Positions 51,090 through 58,691 of a stretch of DNA of 64,000 nucleotides are shown here, piece after piece. Numbering within the stretch: the stretch's first letter is position 1; every line of letters begins with the position of its first letter. Made by a program: the position numbers and the translations under genes. The notes under the pieces are model-generated. The model saw nothing but the letters and a program-made list of their open reading frames with translations. It was not told the origin of the DNA and ran no database searches. The DNA is from Flavobacterium faecale (GTDB lineage Bacteria > Bacteroidota > Bacteroidia > Flavobacteriales > Flavobacteriaceae), in the NCBI RefSeq assembly GCF_003076455.1, contig NZ_CP020918.1, forward strand, positions 2,046,001-2,110,000. The letters run 5' to 3'.

Positions 51090-51703
51090 GTAGTAAGACT
51101 ACTAATGTACATTGTATATTGTCACATTTTTTAAACCTGACAGGAACAAATTACAATATTGCATCTTTATTTTCTGAATAAGTGTTATTACTGTTAACTC
51201 TGTAGCAATTCAACATTTAAGGTACTTATAAGGACTTGTATTCCCTTTTTATTTCTAAAAACGACAGTATTCTCTTTTTACAAATAACGCAATCTCGCTA
51301 ATCTTAGGGCGCTTATACCATATTCTCATTTTTATACAGCAAATGATAATTTACTAAAACGTTGTAGTTATCGATTTTCTTTGCGTTTTGTGCAATGAAA
51401 TAGATGGTTTGAATTAATTATCAATTGAATTATTACTGTTTTTTATGTATTAATGAGAATTTTTCAACTTGGCAAAAACCGCTTTTTCAGGACTAATGTA
51501 AATTTAATGTTAAGTGAATATATTTTAAATGTTAAATGTAACTTTTTTTAAAACTTTTTTTATCTCCAGAATTATGGATATAGCATATTTTTAAGCGTTT
51601 TTTTTTATATATCTACTAAATTAAACATGATTTTATTAAACAGTCAAAAAAAATAATCTGTTTGGGGCTTGATTTGGGGCTTTGTTACCAAAATCGACTC
51701 CTA
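51090..51703. other. Intergenic stretch after the polymer cassette, no gene recognised
   Basis: Strongly AT-rich, with several poly-T runs. No coding frame, repeat family or RNA gene seen. The cassette's transcript probably ends here, but no clear hairpin with T-run was found. Confidence 0.35.
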
Positions 51704-51733
51704 TTGCGCATCTAAAACTTCACTGTACATTTG
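51704..51733 (+). promoter_or_regulatory. Bacteroidota-type promoter (TTG-N19-TAnnTTTG)
   Basis: TTG at 51704-51706, a 19-base spacer, then TACATTTG at 51726-51733, both parts of the house-keeping consensus at the usual spacing. It is 29 bases before the ATG at 51763. The best full promoter match in the window. Confidence 0.75.
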
Positions 51734-51762
51734 TACCATAATAATTGAAAAACAGAAATATC

Positions 51763-52101
51763 ATGAAAAAATCATTAGTATTATTAGTAGTTGCTTTATT
51801 CGCCAATGTAGCATTGGTATCAGCAAAAGACATGTTTCCAAAAAAGAATTACGCTAAAGTAAATCAAGAATTGTCAACATTATTGAACCCAAGTTCAGCA
51901 GTTGGTATTTTGGAAAAAAATGAAGTAGTAAAAGTTCAAATTCTAGTTACAGAGTCAGGTGACATCGTAGTATTGCACGCAGATACAGATAATGCATCTT
52001 TAGACTATTACATCAAAGAGAGCTTAAACTACAAAAAGTTTTCTACAAATGAATTGACTCCTGGTACTCATTATGAGTTTACTGTAAACTTTCAATCATA
52101 A
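51763..52101 (+). CDS. Small exported protein with TonB-C-like domain, paralogue 1
   Basis: This protein of 112 residues has the signal peptide MKKSLVLLVVALFANVALVSAKD. The mature part (QELSTLLNPSSAVGILEKNEVVKVQILVTESGDIVVLHADTDN, in parts, then YYIKESLNYKKF and HYEFTVNFQS) has the layout of the C-terminal domain of TonB: a strand, a G-D-I turn, a helix ending in a leucine, and a final V-x-F strand. It lacks a membrane anchor and proline-rich spacer, so it is not an energy transducer. It is clearly paralogous to the gene at 52927-53268. Function unknown to me. The ATG at 51763, not the upstream in-frame TTG, is supported by the promoter at 51704-51733. Monocistronic with its own terminator. 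Confidence 0.8.
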   Translation: MKKSLVLLVVALFANVALVSAKDMFPKKNYAKVNQELSTLLNPSSAVGILEKNEVVKVQILVTESGDIVVLHADTDNASLDYYIKESLNYKKFSTNELTPGTHYEFTVNFQS

Positions 52102-52140
52102 TGAAAGCTACAGAGAAGATCAAGTCGATTGAGAATTAAA

Positions 52141-52174
52141 AATCCTAAGTTGTTATAGCTTAGGATTTTTTTTT
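52141..52174 (+). terminator. Intrinsic terminator of small-protein gene 1
   Basis: AATCCTAAG and CTTAGGATT stem with a 9-base loop, followed by T7 or more; 39 bases after the stop. Confidence 0.88.
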
Positions 52175-52890
52175 GCTCTTTATCGAATGGTCAAAGTCAA
52201 TTTATTTCTTTCGATTTTTTATAATATACACCAAACGAATTTATATTTTAATCCAATACCTTCTGGCTTTATGCGGATACAATATGAAAACAGTTCAATT
52301 TAATTGAACTATATGACCTGACCCTGAAAGTGTAAACAGGCAAAGCAATATGTTATTGGTATTATGTAATAGTCTAGTTTTTCAGCTTATGGTAGCTGGA
52401 AAACTTTTTTGTTTTTGGTGCGGTCCAAGTTTGATACTAACTAAGTTGTTAGGCTAAAACCAGTAACTAATAAGGATTAATAGGTAATGAAACGAATGTA
52501 AGTCCAGCATTTTTCATGATTCTATTCTATTTTAAAGATAGCCCATTACACAATTTTGACTAGTTAGTAGCTCAAATTAGAGGTTATAAGGTTTTACTAG
52601 TCGTTTGATTGCCAAGGAATATTTGGTTTGATGCAGTCTTTAAGTAGATAAGGGTGCAGTTTGTTCTTACTTTTTAACTTAAATCTATACTCAAATGTTA
52701 AAGTTTATTTTTTTCTAAAAAAAGCAAAAAGCACGATTTATAAACGATGTGAAATTAATTTTCTCTTTTTTTACACATCTCTCAATTAAGTACTACTTTA
52801 TTAATTAGTGTTCCAAAAATCGGCCGTTTTGGTACATAAACACTAATGTTAATGAAAATTTGGTGTGTTTTTCTAGCTTCAAATTAGCTG
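52175..52890. other. Intergenic stretch between the two small-protein genes
   Basis: No gene is supported in about 715 bases. A 19-base perfect palindrome AGTTCAATTTAATTGAACT lies at 52292-52310 and could be an operator. The length and loss of coding character suggest a decayed gene or element, but no family could be named. Confidence 0.35.
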
Positions 52891-52898
52891 TATCTTTG
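52891..52898 (+). promoter_or_regulatory. -7 promoter box of small-protein gene 2
   Basis: TATCTTTG followed by CTG matches TAnnTTTG, 28 bases before the ATG at 52927. No TTG at the right spacing is seen. Confidence 0.5.
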
Positions 52899-52926
52899 CT
52901 GAAGAAATGTATTAAAAAAGAAGAAA

Positions 52927-53268
52927 ATGAAAAAAGTACTTATATTATCAGCGTTTGCATTAGTTATGAATTTTGGTGTTTTATCTGCTAAAGAAGCAAA
53001 GCCAAAAAAGAACCATGCAGCAATGAAACAGGAAATATCAAATTTATTGACTCCTTTTCAAGAAATTGAAGAATTAGAGGAAGATGTAACTGTAAAAGTA
53101 AAAGTGATGATGACACCAAAACATCAAATTGTAGTTTTGAAAACAAATGCTTCGGATGAAGGTATGGATACTTACATCAAAGAATCATTGAATTATAAAA
53201 TGTTAGAATCTGCAGACTTGCAAGCTGGTGAAGATTATGTGTTTACAGTAACCTTCAGAGCAGAATAA
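52927..53268 (+). CDS. Small exported protein with TonB-C-like domain, paralogue 2
   Basis: This 113-residue protein has the signal peptide MKKVLILSAFALVMNFGVLSA followed by KEAKPKKNHAAMKQEISNLL. Paralogue 1 has KDMFPKKNYAKVNQELSTLL in the same place. Further shared blocks are VKVKVMMTPKHQIVVL versus VKVQILVTESGDIVVL, YIKESLNYKML versus YIKESLNYKKF, and a final YVFTVTF versus YEFTVNF. The two genes share promoter type, size and an individual terminator. The fold prediction (TonB-C-like, soluble, periplasmic) is inference from strand and helix pattern. The acidic run EEIEELEED at residues ~52-60 is not in paralogue 1. Function unknown. Confidence 0.8.
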   Translation: MKKVLILSAFALVMNFGVLSAKEAKPKKNHAAMKQEISNLLTPFQEIEELEEDVTVKVKVMMTPKHQIVVLKTNASDEGMDTYIKESLNYKMLESADLQAGEDYVFTVTFRAE

Positions 53269-53292
53269 GCAACAAGCTTTATATTTACAAAC

Positions 53293-53331
53293 AAAAAAAA
53301 ATCTTAAGTCAATGACTTAAGATTTTTTTTT
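53293..53331. terminator. Bidirectional intrinsic terminator
   Basis: AAATCTTAAGTCA-A-TGACTTAAGATTT stem with A-run left and T-run right. It serves paralogue 2 (plus) and the DUF1456 gene (minus), whose stop codon lies inside the hairpin. Confidence 0.88.
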
Positions 53332-53790
53332 GTTTCCGTTGCTGTATTTTACTTTTTCAACTACTTGTACTTTTGGAGCGGCCTTTTTGTCTTTCGATTT
53401 AAAAGATGGCTTTTTTTTGAAGTCAGCCTTTGCACCTGGTTTTTGATCTCCTCTAGCGCCTTCAGTATCTTTTGGTGTTGCTTTGAACTCTGCACGTTCT
53501 TTTCCGCCTTCTTTTGCCGGAATTTGTGCTTTATGTTTGGCTAAAACATCAGTAGGATTCTTTGGGTTTTCTTTTGTACCTCTTAAATGAATCACCAATG
53601 CATTCAAGAAATTACGTAACACTTGGTCACCACATTCCATATAGTTAGGGTGTTTTTCATCTCTGAAAAAAGCACCTAGTTCAGATTTTGTAATTCGAAA
53701 ATCAACTAGTTCTAAAATTTCTACTATTTGATCATCGCGAAGCATCAAGGCTACTCGCAATTTTTTGAAGATATCGTTGTTTGTCATCAT
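53317..53790 (-). CDS. DUF1456-family protein (YehS-like) with basic C-terminal tail
   Basis: This 157-residue protein has an N-terminal ~80-residue part that matches DUF1456: two related helical repeats, NDIFKKLRVALMLRDDQIVEIL and ITKSELGAFFRDEKHPNYMECGDQVLRNFLNAL (in parts). The remaining ~75 residues are hydrophilic and rich in K, P, A and G (GKERAEFKATPKDTEGARGD, KKPSFKSKDKKAAPK), probably disordered, and absent from E. coli YehS. The function of the family is unknown to me. The basic tail suggests nucleic-acid contact, which is only a guess. The last codons (KKKS) and the stop are read from the left arm and A-run of the terminator shared with the facing gene. Confidence 0.85.
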   Translation of the reverse strand: MMTNNDIFKKLRVALMLRDDQIVEILELVDFRITKSELGAFFRDEKHPNYMECGDQVLRNFLNALVIHLRGTKENPKNPTDVLAKHKAQIPAKEGGKERAEFKATPKDTEGARGDQKPGAKADFKKKPSFKSKDKKAAPKVQVVEKVKYSNGNKKKS

Positions 53791-53833
53791 TGTATTTATT
53801 TTTTACAAAGGTACGTTTTAAAACTAATTCTAT

Positions 53834-54859
53834 TTAGTATTGATTCAGAATACCGATTATTTTATCTAAATCGTTTTTTTTATGATTTGCGGTAATTACG
53901 ATCCTATTTAATTCACCCACCAAATTAGGATATGGAAAGTGAGTTATGATGATATTCTCCTTCTCAAAGATGGCACTACTATTTTTAATCGTAGGATAAA
54001 TGACCGGGTAATTCGGATTAAAGGGAAAGTCAGGACTAGATTTAAGTTTTCGCTGTATGTATTGACATTTTTTTAGTAGTTTTTTGTGCTGCTTTTTAAA
54101 AATTGGTCCTGCATCTGCAAGCGATTGCGCAAAGGCAGGGTTCATACCAGCGCTAGAGACAAAGCTCGGATTTGTGCGCAGAAGCGTAATGAACTCCAAA
54201 TCTGCTCCAATCATTCCACCCGTTAATCCAAGTGCTTTCCCTAATGAGGACAGCATAATTTTTCGTTCAACGACTGGAATCTGAGTAGAGGCATAAATCC
54301 CACATCCATTTTGGCCCAATATCCCTATAGAATGCGACTCATCCAGAACTAAGGTGATTTTTTTTGTTTTCGAAAATAAAGCAGTCACAGATAAATCTTG
54401 CGCCTGTATCTGCGAAGATGGAACTGCATCTGCGAGAATAGTAATGTTTTCGGATACATTATCGAGCAAACGAGGATGAATTTCACCATCAATCCATATT
54501 GGAAAACTCTCATCTACTTTAAGCGCTGTATGTGTATCTGGAAAATGAAAGAAACAAGAAGTAGTAGGTTTCAGGGTTTCGATAATGAGTTTCCCAGCCA
54601 ACATTCCAGACGAAACTGTTAGTACTGCTTCGGCGTTGATAAAATTGGCCAAAAAACGTTCTCCATCTTCATAGGCAGAAAGGCTAATGTTGGCATTTCT
54701 AGAGCTACCATATGTTGTTCCCCATTTAAGAATATTTTTGGCAACAAGTTTCTGAAACATTTTATTCTTAGGAAGTCCCAGATAGGCGGTACCTCCAAAA
54801 TAAAGGTATTCTTTATCTTGGACTGTTATAATTCGGTCAGGGCATGCGTTTACCTTCAT
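53834..54859 (-). CDS. Fold-type I PLP enzyme, 8-amino-7-oxononanoate synthase-like
   Basis: This 341-residue protein belongs to the alpha-oxoamine synthase family. Visible are YGSSRNANISLSAYEDGERFLANF (in parts, ~50-72), LDESHSIGILGQNG (cofactor aspartate and histidine, ~172-185) and the cofactor lysine in SSLGKALGLTGGMIGAD (~205-221). It is about 45 residues shorter than BioF, lacking part of the N-terminal arm and C-terminus, so condensation of an acyl-CoA with an amino acid is likely but biotin synthesis is doubtful; no other bio gene is near. It starts 7 bases after the stop of the dipeptide epimerase gene and is surely co-transcribed, which points to a role with amino acids or muropeptides. 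ATG at 54859. Confidence 0.8.
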   Translation of the reverse strand: MKVNACPDRIITVQDKEYLYFGGTAYLGLPKNKMFQKLVAKNILKWGTTYGSSRNANISLSAYEDGERFLANFINAEAVLTVSSGMLAGKLIIETLKPTTSCFFHFPDTHTALKVDESFPIWIDGEIHPRLLDNVSENITILADAVPSSQIQAQDLSVTALFSKTKKITLVLDESHSIGILGQNGCGIYASTQIPVVERKIMLSSLGKALGLTGGMIGADLEFITLLRTNPSFVSSAGMNPAFAQSLADAGPIFKKQHKKLLKKCQYIQRKLKSSPDFPFNPNYPVIYPTIKNSSAIFEKENIIITHFPYPNLVGELNRIVITANHKKNDLDKIIGILNQY

Positions 54860-54866
54860 TTTTACC

Positions 54867-55877
54867 TTATTTTAAAACTACTCCGGTACCATTTCCGTCA
54901 GCGTAGGTTACTTTACCGTCAACAATTAAGACACCATCCGCAATATCTTCTGCAAGAAGCAAGGGTCCATCCATATCAACATAATCCAACTGAGGCAATA
55001 ATTGCGCAATCGCAGAGATACCCACAGATGATTCCGTCATGCAGCCTACCATTGTTTTGAGTCCGAGTTTGCGACCTTCAGCAATCATTCTGCGAGCAGG
55101 TGTGAGGCCACCGCATTTTACCAACTTTATATTGATACCATGAAAATGTTGGTTACACTTGGCGACATCAGCTTCAATAATACAACTTTCGTCCGCAATT
55201 ACAGGTAAAACAGATTCTTTAAAAACCTGTGCGTGACCATCCCAGTTGTCTGCTTTGAGAGGTTGTTCTAAAAATTCGACACCTAATTTCTTTAATTCGA
55301 TCGCGTTTTTTATGGTTTCATCAACGCCCCATCCACAATTGGCATCTATTCGAAAAATAGCCTTAGACCTTTTTCTAAGTTCTTTGACAATGGCGATATC
55401 CTCTTGTGTTCCTAATTTAATTTTATAAATAGGCCAAGGAAGTTCTTCCATTTTTTCAACCATTTTATCTATGGTATCAATCCCAATGGTGTAATTTGTA
55501 ATCGGATTATTGGTAATAGGATGATCCCATAACTGGTATAGTTTTTTTCCTTTTTTGCGCGCATACAAATCGTTGTATGCCATATCAAGTGCACACAAGG
55601 CAAATAGATCGTCTTGTAAAAACGGATGTATTTTAGACCAGAATTCTTCAGGGGTTTCTGTGGTCGTACTTTCGATAAGTGATCGGATGGATTCTAAATC
55701 TGCCGTCATTTTGGGAACAGTGATTTTATAGTAAGGGTTGGAGGTTGCTTCTCCAAAACCAGACTGTCCATCGCTCTTTAACTCCACAATCATGGAGGGT
55801 TGTATCGTAATTGATTCTCTCGAAATCGTAAAAGTATGCTTTAATTTTAAGTCGTATGATCGAATGATTAATTCCAT
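54867..55877 (-). CDS. Dipeptide (L-Ala-D/L-Glu-type) epimerase, enolase superfamily
   Basis: This 336-residue cytoplasmic enzyme has the two-domain enolase-superfamily fold. The catalytic pair of lysines is present: the first in YKIKLGTQED (K-x-K, about residues 151-160), the second in GINIKLVKCGG (~248-258). The metal ligands are D in FRIDANCGW (~177-185), E in FLEQPL (~204-209) and D in VIADESC (~227-233). Together these mark the muconate-lactonising/dipeptide-epimerase subgroup. E. coli YcjG epimerises L-Ala-D-Glu released from murein to L-Ala-L-Glu for further breakdown. Length fits (~320-340). ATG at 55877. First gene of a two-gene unit with the AONS-like enzyme. The exact dipeptide specificity varies in this family and is not settled here. 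Confidence 0.88.
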   Translation of the reverse strand: MELIIRSYDLKLKHTFTISRESITIQPSMIVELKSDGQSGFGEATSNPYYKITVPKMTADLESIRSLIESTTTETPEEFWSKIHPFLQDDLFALCALDMAYNDLYARKKGKKLYQLWDHPITNNPITNYTIGIDTIDKMVEKMEELPWPIYKIKLGTQEDIAIVKELRKRSKAIFRIDANCGWGVDETIKNAIELKKLGVEFLEQPLKADNWDGHAQVFKESVLPVIADESCIIEADVAKCNQHFHGINIKLVKCGGLTPARRMIAEGRKLGLKTMVGCMTESSVGISAIAQLLPQLDYVDMDGPLLLAEDIADGVLIVDGKVTYADGNGTGVVLK

Positions 55878-56103
55878 TTTGTAGGCATTGTAGGTTTTCT
55901 ATAATAAATCTAAAGCTAACGAAATTTACTTAGAAAAAAGAGGATTTGGATATAAAAAATTTTAGATTATAAAAAACCAAACTGTAACGTAATAATGCAT
56001 TTTTGTTAAAAATTCAAGGGACATAAAAATTATATGATCGAATAATCAATTGTTTTTTGCTTATTGTGATAAAATTGATAAATTAGCATAAATTAATTAT
56101 CCA

Positions 56104-56505
56104 ATGGACGTTTATCAAGAGAAGAAGAATTTATTACTAGACATGATTGCTTATGCAACAGTCAATGGCGAATTGGATAAAAAGGAATTTGATTTTTTAT
56201 TTTTACTAGCCAATACTTTAGATATCGAGCGCGGTGGCTTTATGGATCTATTCTACAAAGGAACCACACTTAAAATGATTAAAGACGAGTCAGTTCGTAT
56301 TTTACAATTTTATAGACTGGCTATTTTAATGCAAAAAGATAATAATTTGTTTGTGAAAGATGCTACAGCCATCAAACAGTTTGCGATTCATATGGGAGTA
56401 AATCTGGATGCCGTCAAAAAAGTGCTCAAAAAGATGAAGTCAGCTCCAGATACTCAAATTAGTATTAATGAGTTGTTGCGCATATTTAAAGACGCAGAAT
56501 TTTAA
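56104..56505 (+). CDS. TerB-like all-helical protein
   Basis: This 133-residue soluble protein is made of helices with acidic and hydrophobic patterning: LLLDMIAYATVNGELDKKEFDFLFLLAN (in parts, residues 9-37) is the typical first part of TerB-type (DjlA/TerB) domains. The DG/NGELDKKE turn could bind metal. It is transcribed alone, divergent from the epimerase and convergent with uvrB. In relatives it often lies next to uvrB and has sometimes been given that name by position only; it has no nuclease motif. Function unknown. ATG at 56104. Confidence 0.7.
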   Translation: MDVYQEKKNLLLDMIAYATVNGELDKKEFDFLFLLANTLDIERGGFMDLFYKGTTLKMIKDESVRILQFYRLAILMQKDNNLFVKDATAIKQFAIHMGVNLDAVKKVLKKMKSAPDTQISINELLRIFKDAEF

Positions 56506-56572
56506 TAAATACAGTGATAATGTTAGCTTAATAAAGATTAGTTTGCCTCCTTTATATTCTAAATTCAAGGTA

Positions 56573-58561
56573 TTACAGTTTTTCTTGTAATACCTTTATT
56601 TCGTCTCGTAATTTAGCAGCCTGCATAAAGTCCAACTCTTTTGCTGCTTTTTCCATGTTTTTTCGCTTTTCGCGAATGCGCTTCTCTAATTCAGCTTTCG
56701 ATAAATATTCTGTTTCTGGTTCTGCAGCTTTTTCTAGTGTGTTGCCGAATTCATAATCTACTAATGAATTTTTCACAAAAGCACTTTCGATCTTTTTATT
56801 CAATGCTTGTGGTACGATGTTATTCGCTGTATTGAAGTTCATTTGCTTTGTTCTGCGATATTCGGTTTCATCTATGGTTTTCTGCATGCTGGCTGTAATT
56901 TTATCGGCATACAAAATCGCTTTTCCATTCAAGTTACGGGCTGCACGACCAATAGTTTGCGTCAATGAACGGTGGCTACGCAAAAATCCTTCTTTATCTG
57001 CATCCAATATAGCAACTAGTGAAACTTCGGGTAAATCTAAACCTTCACGCAACAAATTGACTCCAATTAATACATCAAATATTCCTTTTCGCAAGTCTTG
57101 CATGATTTCTATTCGCTCCAAAGTATCAACATCAGAATGAATGTAACGGCAACGGATACTGACCTTTGTCAAATATTTAGCCAGTTCTTCGGCCATCCTT
57201 TTTGTTAACGTTGTGACAAGGACACGTTCATCCAATTCACAACGTATCTGAATTTCTTCTATCAAATCATCAATCTGATTCAAGCTTGGACGAATTTCGA
57301 TTATAGGATCCAAAAGTCCAGTAGGGCGAATGACTTGCTCCACATAAACACCTTCACATTTTTCTAATTCATAATCAGCCGGAGTTGCTGAGACATAAAT
57401 AACCTGATTTTGCATGGCTTCAAACTCTTCAAATTTCAAAGGTCGGTTATCCATGGCTGCAGGTAATCGAAAACCATATTCGACCAAATTTTCCTTACGG
57501 CTACGGTCACCTCCATACATAGCATGCACCTGTGAGAGTGTAACGTGGCTTTCATCCACCACCATCAAAAAGTCTTTAGGGAAATAATCTAACAAGCAAA
57601 AAGGTCTCGTTCCAGCTAATCGGCCATCAAGATAACGAGAATAATTTTCGATACCAGAGCAATAACCTAGTTCACGAATCATCTCTAAATCAAAATTCGT
57701 TCGTTCTTCCAAACGCTTTGCTTCCAAATGTTTGCCGATTTCTTTAAAATAATCAACTTGTTTTACCAAATCTTGCTGAATTTCCCAAATAGCTCCTTGT
57801 AGCACATCGGGTGAAGTCACAAACATATTAGCGGGATAAATCGTTAATTTTTCAAATTTTTCGACAACCATTGCAGTAGTTACATCAAATGATTCGATTT
57901 CTTCTATTTCATCCCCAAAAAAATGAATTCGATAGGCATCATCAGCGTAGCTAGGGTAGACTTCTACCGTATCACCTTTTATCCTAAAGTTTCCAGGTGT
58001 AAAGTCCGCTTCTGTTCTAGAATACAAACTTTGCACGAGTTGGTGCAGCAGTTTGGTTCTAGAAATTTCTTGACCTGTTTCTATCGGGATTAGATTGTTT
58101 TGGAATTCGACCGGATTACCAATTCCGTACAAGCAAGAAACAGACGAAACCACAATAATATCACGCCTGCCCGAAAGTAAAGAGGATACGGTAGACATTC
58201 GCATTTTTTCTAATTCTTCATTTATAGAAAGATCTTTTTCTATAAAAACTCCTGTTACGGGTATAAAAGCTTCGGGTTGGTAATAATCATAGTAGGATAC
58301 AAAATATTCTACAGCATTATTAGGGAAAAATTGTTTGAACTCAGAATACAATTGTGCCGCCAAGGTTTTGTTGTGTGCCAAAATTAGTGTTGGTCGTTGG
58401 ACTTCTTCAATTACATTGGCTACGGTAAATGTTTTTCCAGAACCCGTCACTCCCAAAAGGGTTTGGTATTGCTCGCCATCATTAATTCCTTGTACTAATT
58501 TTTTAATGGCTTGGGGTTGGTCTCCTTTAGGTTGGTAATCTGATACGACTTGAAAATTCAT
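56573..58561 (-). CDS. uvrB: UvrABC excision repair helicase subunit UvrB
   Basis: This 662-residue protein has all UvrB marks: Walker A GVTGSGKTFTVAN (38-50), the damage-probing beta-hairpin SYYDYYQPEAFIP (~90-102), helicase motif II VDESHV (~338-343), YVSATPADYE, motif V/VI VNLLREGLDLPEVSLVAILD (~500-519) and QTIGRAARN (~538-546). A C-terminal UVR motif binds UvrC (MEKAAKELDFMQAAKLRDEI, ~635-654). It loads onto DNA damage handed over by UvrA and guides UvrC cutting. Length is normal (~660-680). ATG at 58561, with a minus-strand -7 box TAACTTTG at 58592-58599. Monocistronic. Confidence 0.97.
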   Translation of the reverse strand: MNFQVVSDYQPKGDQPQAIKKLVQGINDGEQYQTLLGVTGSGKTFTVANVIEEVQRPTLILAHNKTLAAQLYSEFKQFFPNNAVEYFVSYYDYYQPEAFIPVTGVFIEKDLSINEELEKMRMSTVSSLLSGRRDIIVVSSVSCLYGIGNPVEFQNNLIPIETGQEISRTKLLHQLVQSLYSRTEADFTPGNFRIKGDTVEVYPSYADDAYRIHFFGDEIEEIESFDVTTAMVVEKFEKLTIYPANMFVTSPDVLQGAIWEIQQDLVKQVDYFKEIGKHLEAKRLEERTNFDLEMIRELGYCSGIENYSRYLDGRLAGTRPFCLLDYFPKDFLMVVDESHVTLSQVHAMYGGDRSRKENLVEYGFRLPAAMDNRPLKFEEFEAMQNQVIYVSATPADYELEKCEGVYVEQVIRPTGLLDPIIEIRPSLNQIDDLIEEIQIRCELDERVLVTTLTKRMAEELAKYLTKVSIRCRYIHSDVDTLERIEIMQDLRKGIFDVLIGVNLLREGLDLPEVSLVAILDADKEGFLRSHRSLTQTIGRAARNLNGKAILYADKITASMQKTIDETEYRRTKQMNFNTANNIVPQALNKKIESAFVKNSLVDYEFGNTLEKAAEPETEYLSKAELEKRIREKRKNMEKAAKELDFMQAAKLRDEIKVLQEKL

Positions 58562-58633
58562 TATGGTTTTATTGCGAAAATTTTATAAATACAAAGTTAC
58601 GAAGTTTAAAAGCATCCTTGTCTAAAGATAATG

Positions 58634-58668
58634 CCAAAAAAAAACCATCATGCGTACATGATGGTTTT
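58634..58668 (-). terminator. Intrinsic terminator of the TonB-receptor gene
   Basis: AAAACCATCATG-CGTA-CATGATGGTTTT stem, followed on the minus strand by T9. It starts 24 bases after the receptor's stop. Confidence 0.9.
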
Positions 58669-58691
58669 TAGTAAAAAAGGATGTGTTTATT

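Noticed and set aside
51763..53268. TonB energy transducers
   Set aside because: Both proteins have cleavable signal peptides and lack the membrane anchor and proline-rich spacer required of TonB.
56104..56505. UvrB-related nuclease subunit
   Set aside because: The name would come only from its closeness to uvrB; the protein is a small TerB-like helical domain without catalytic motifs.
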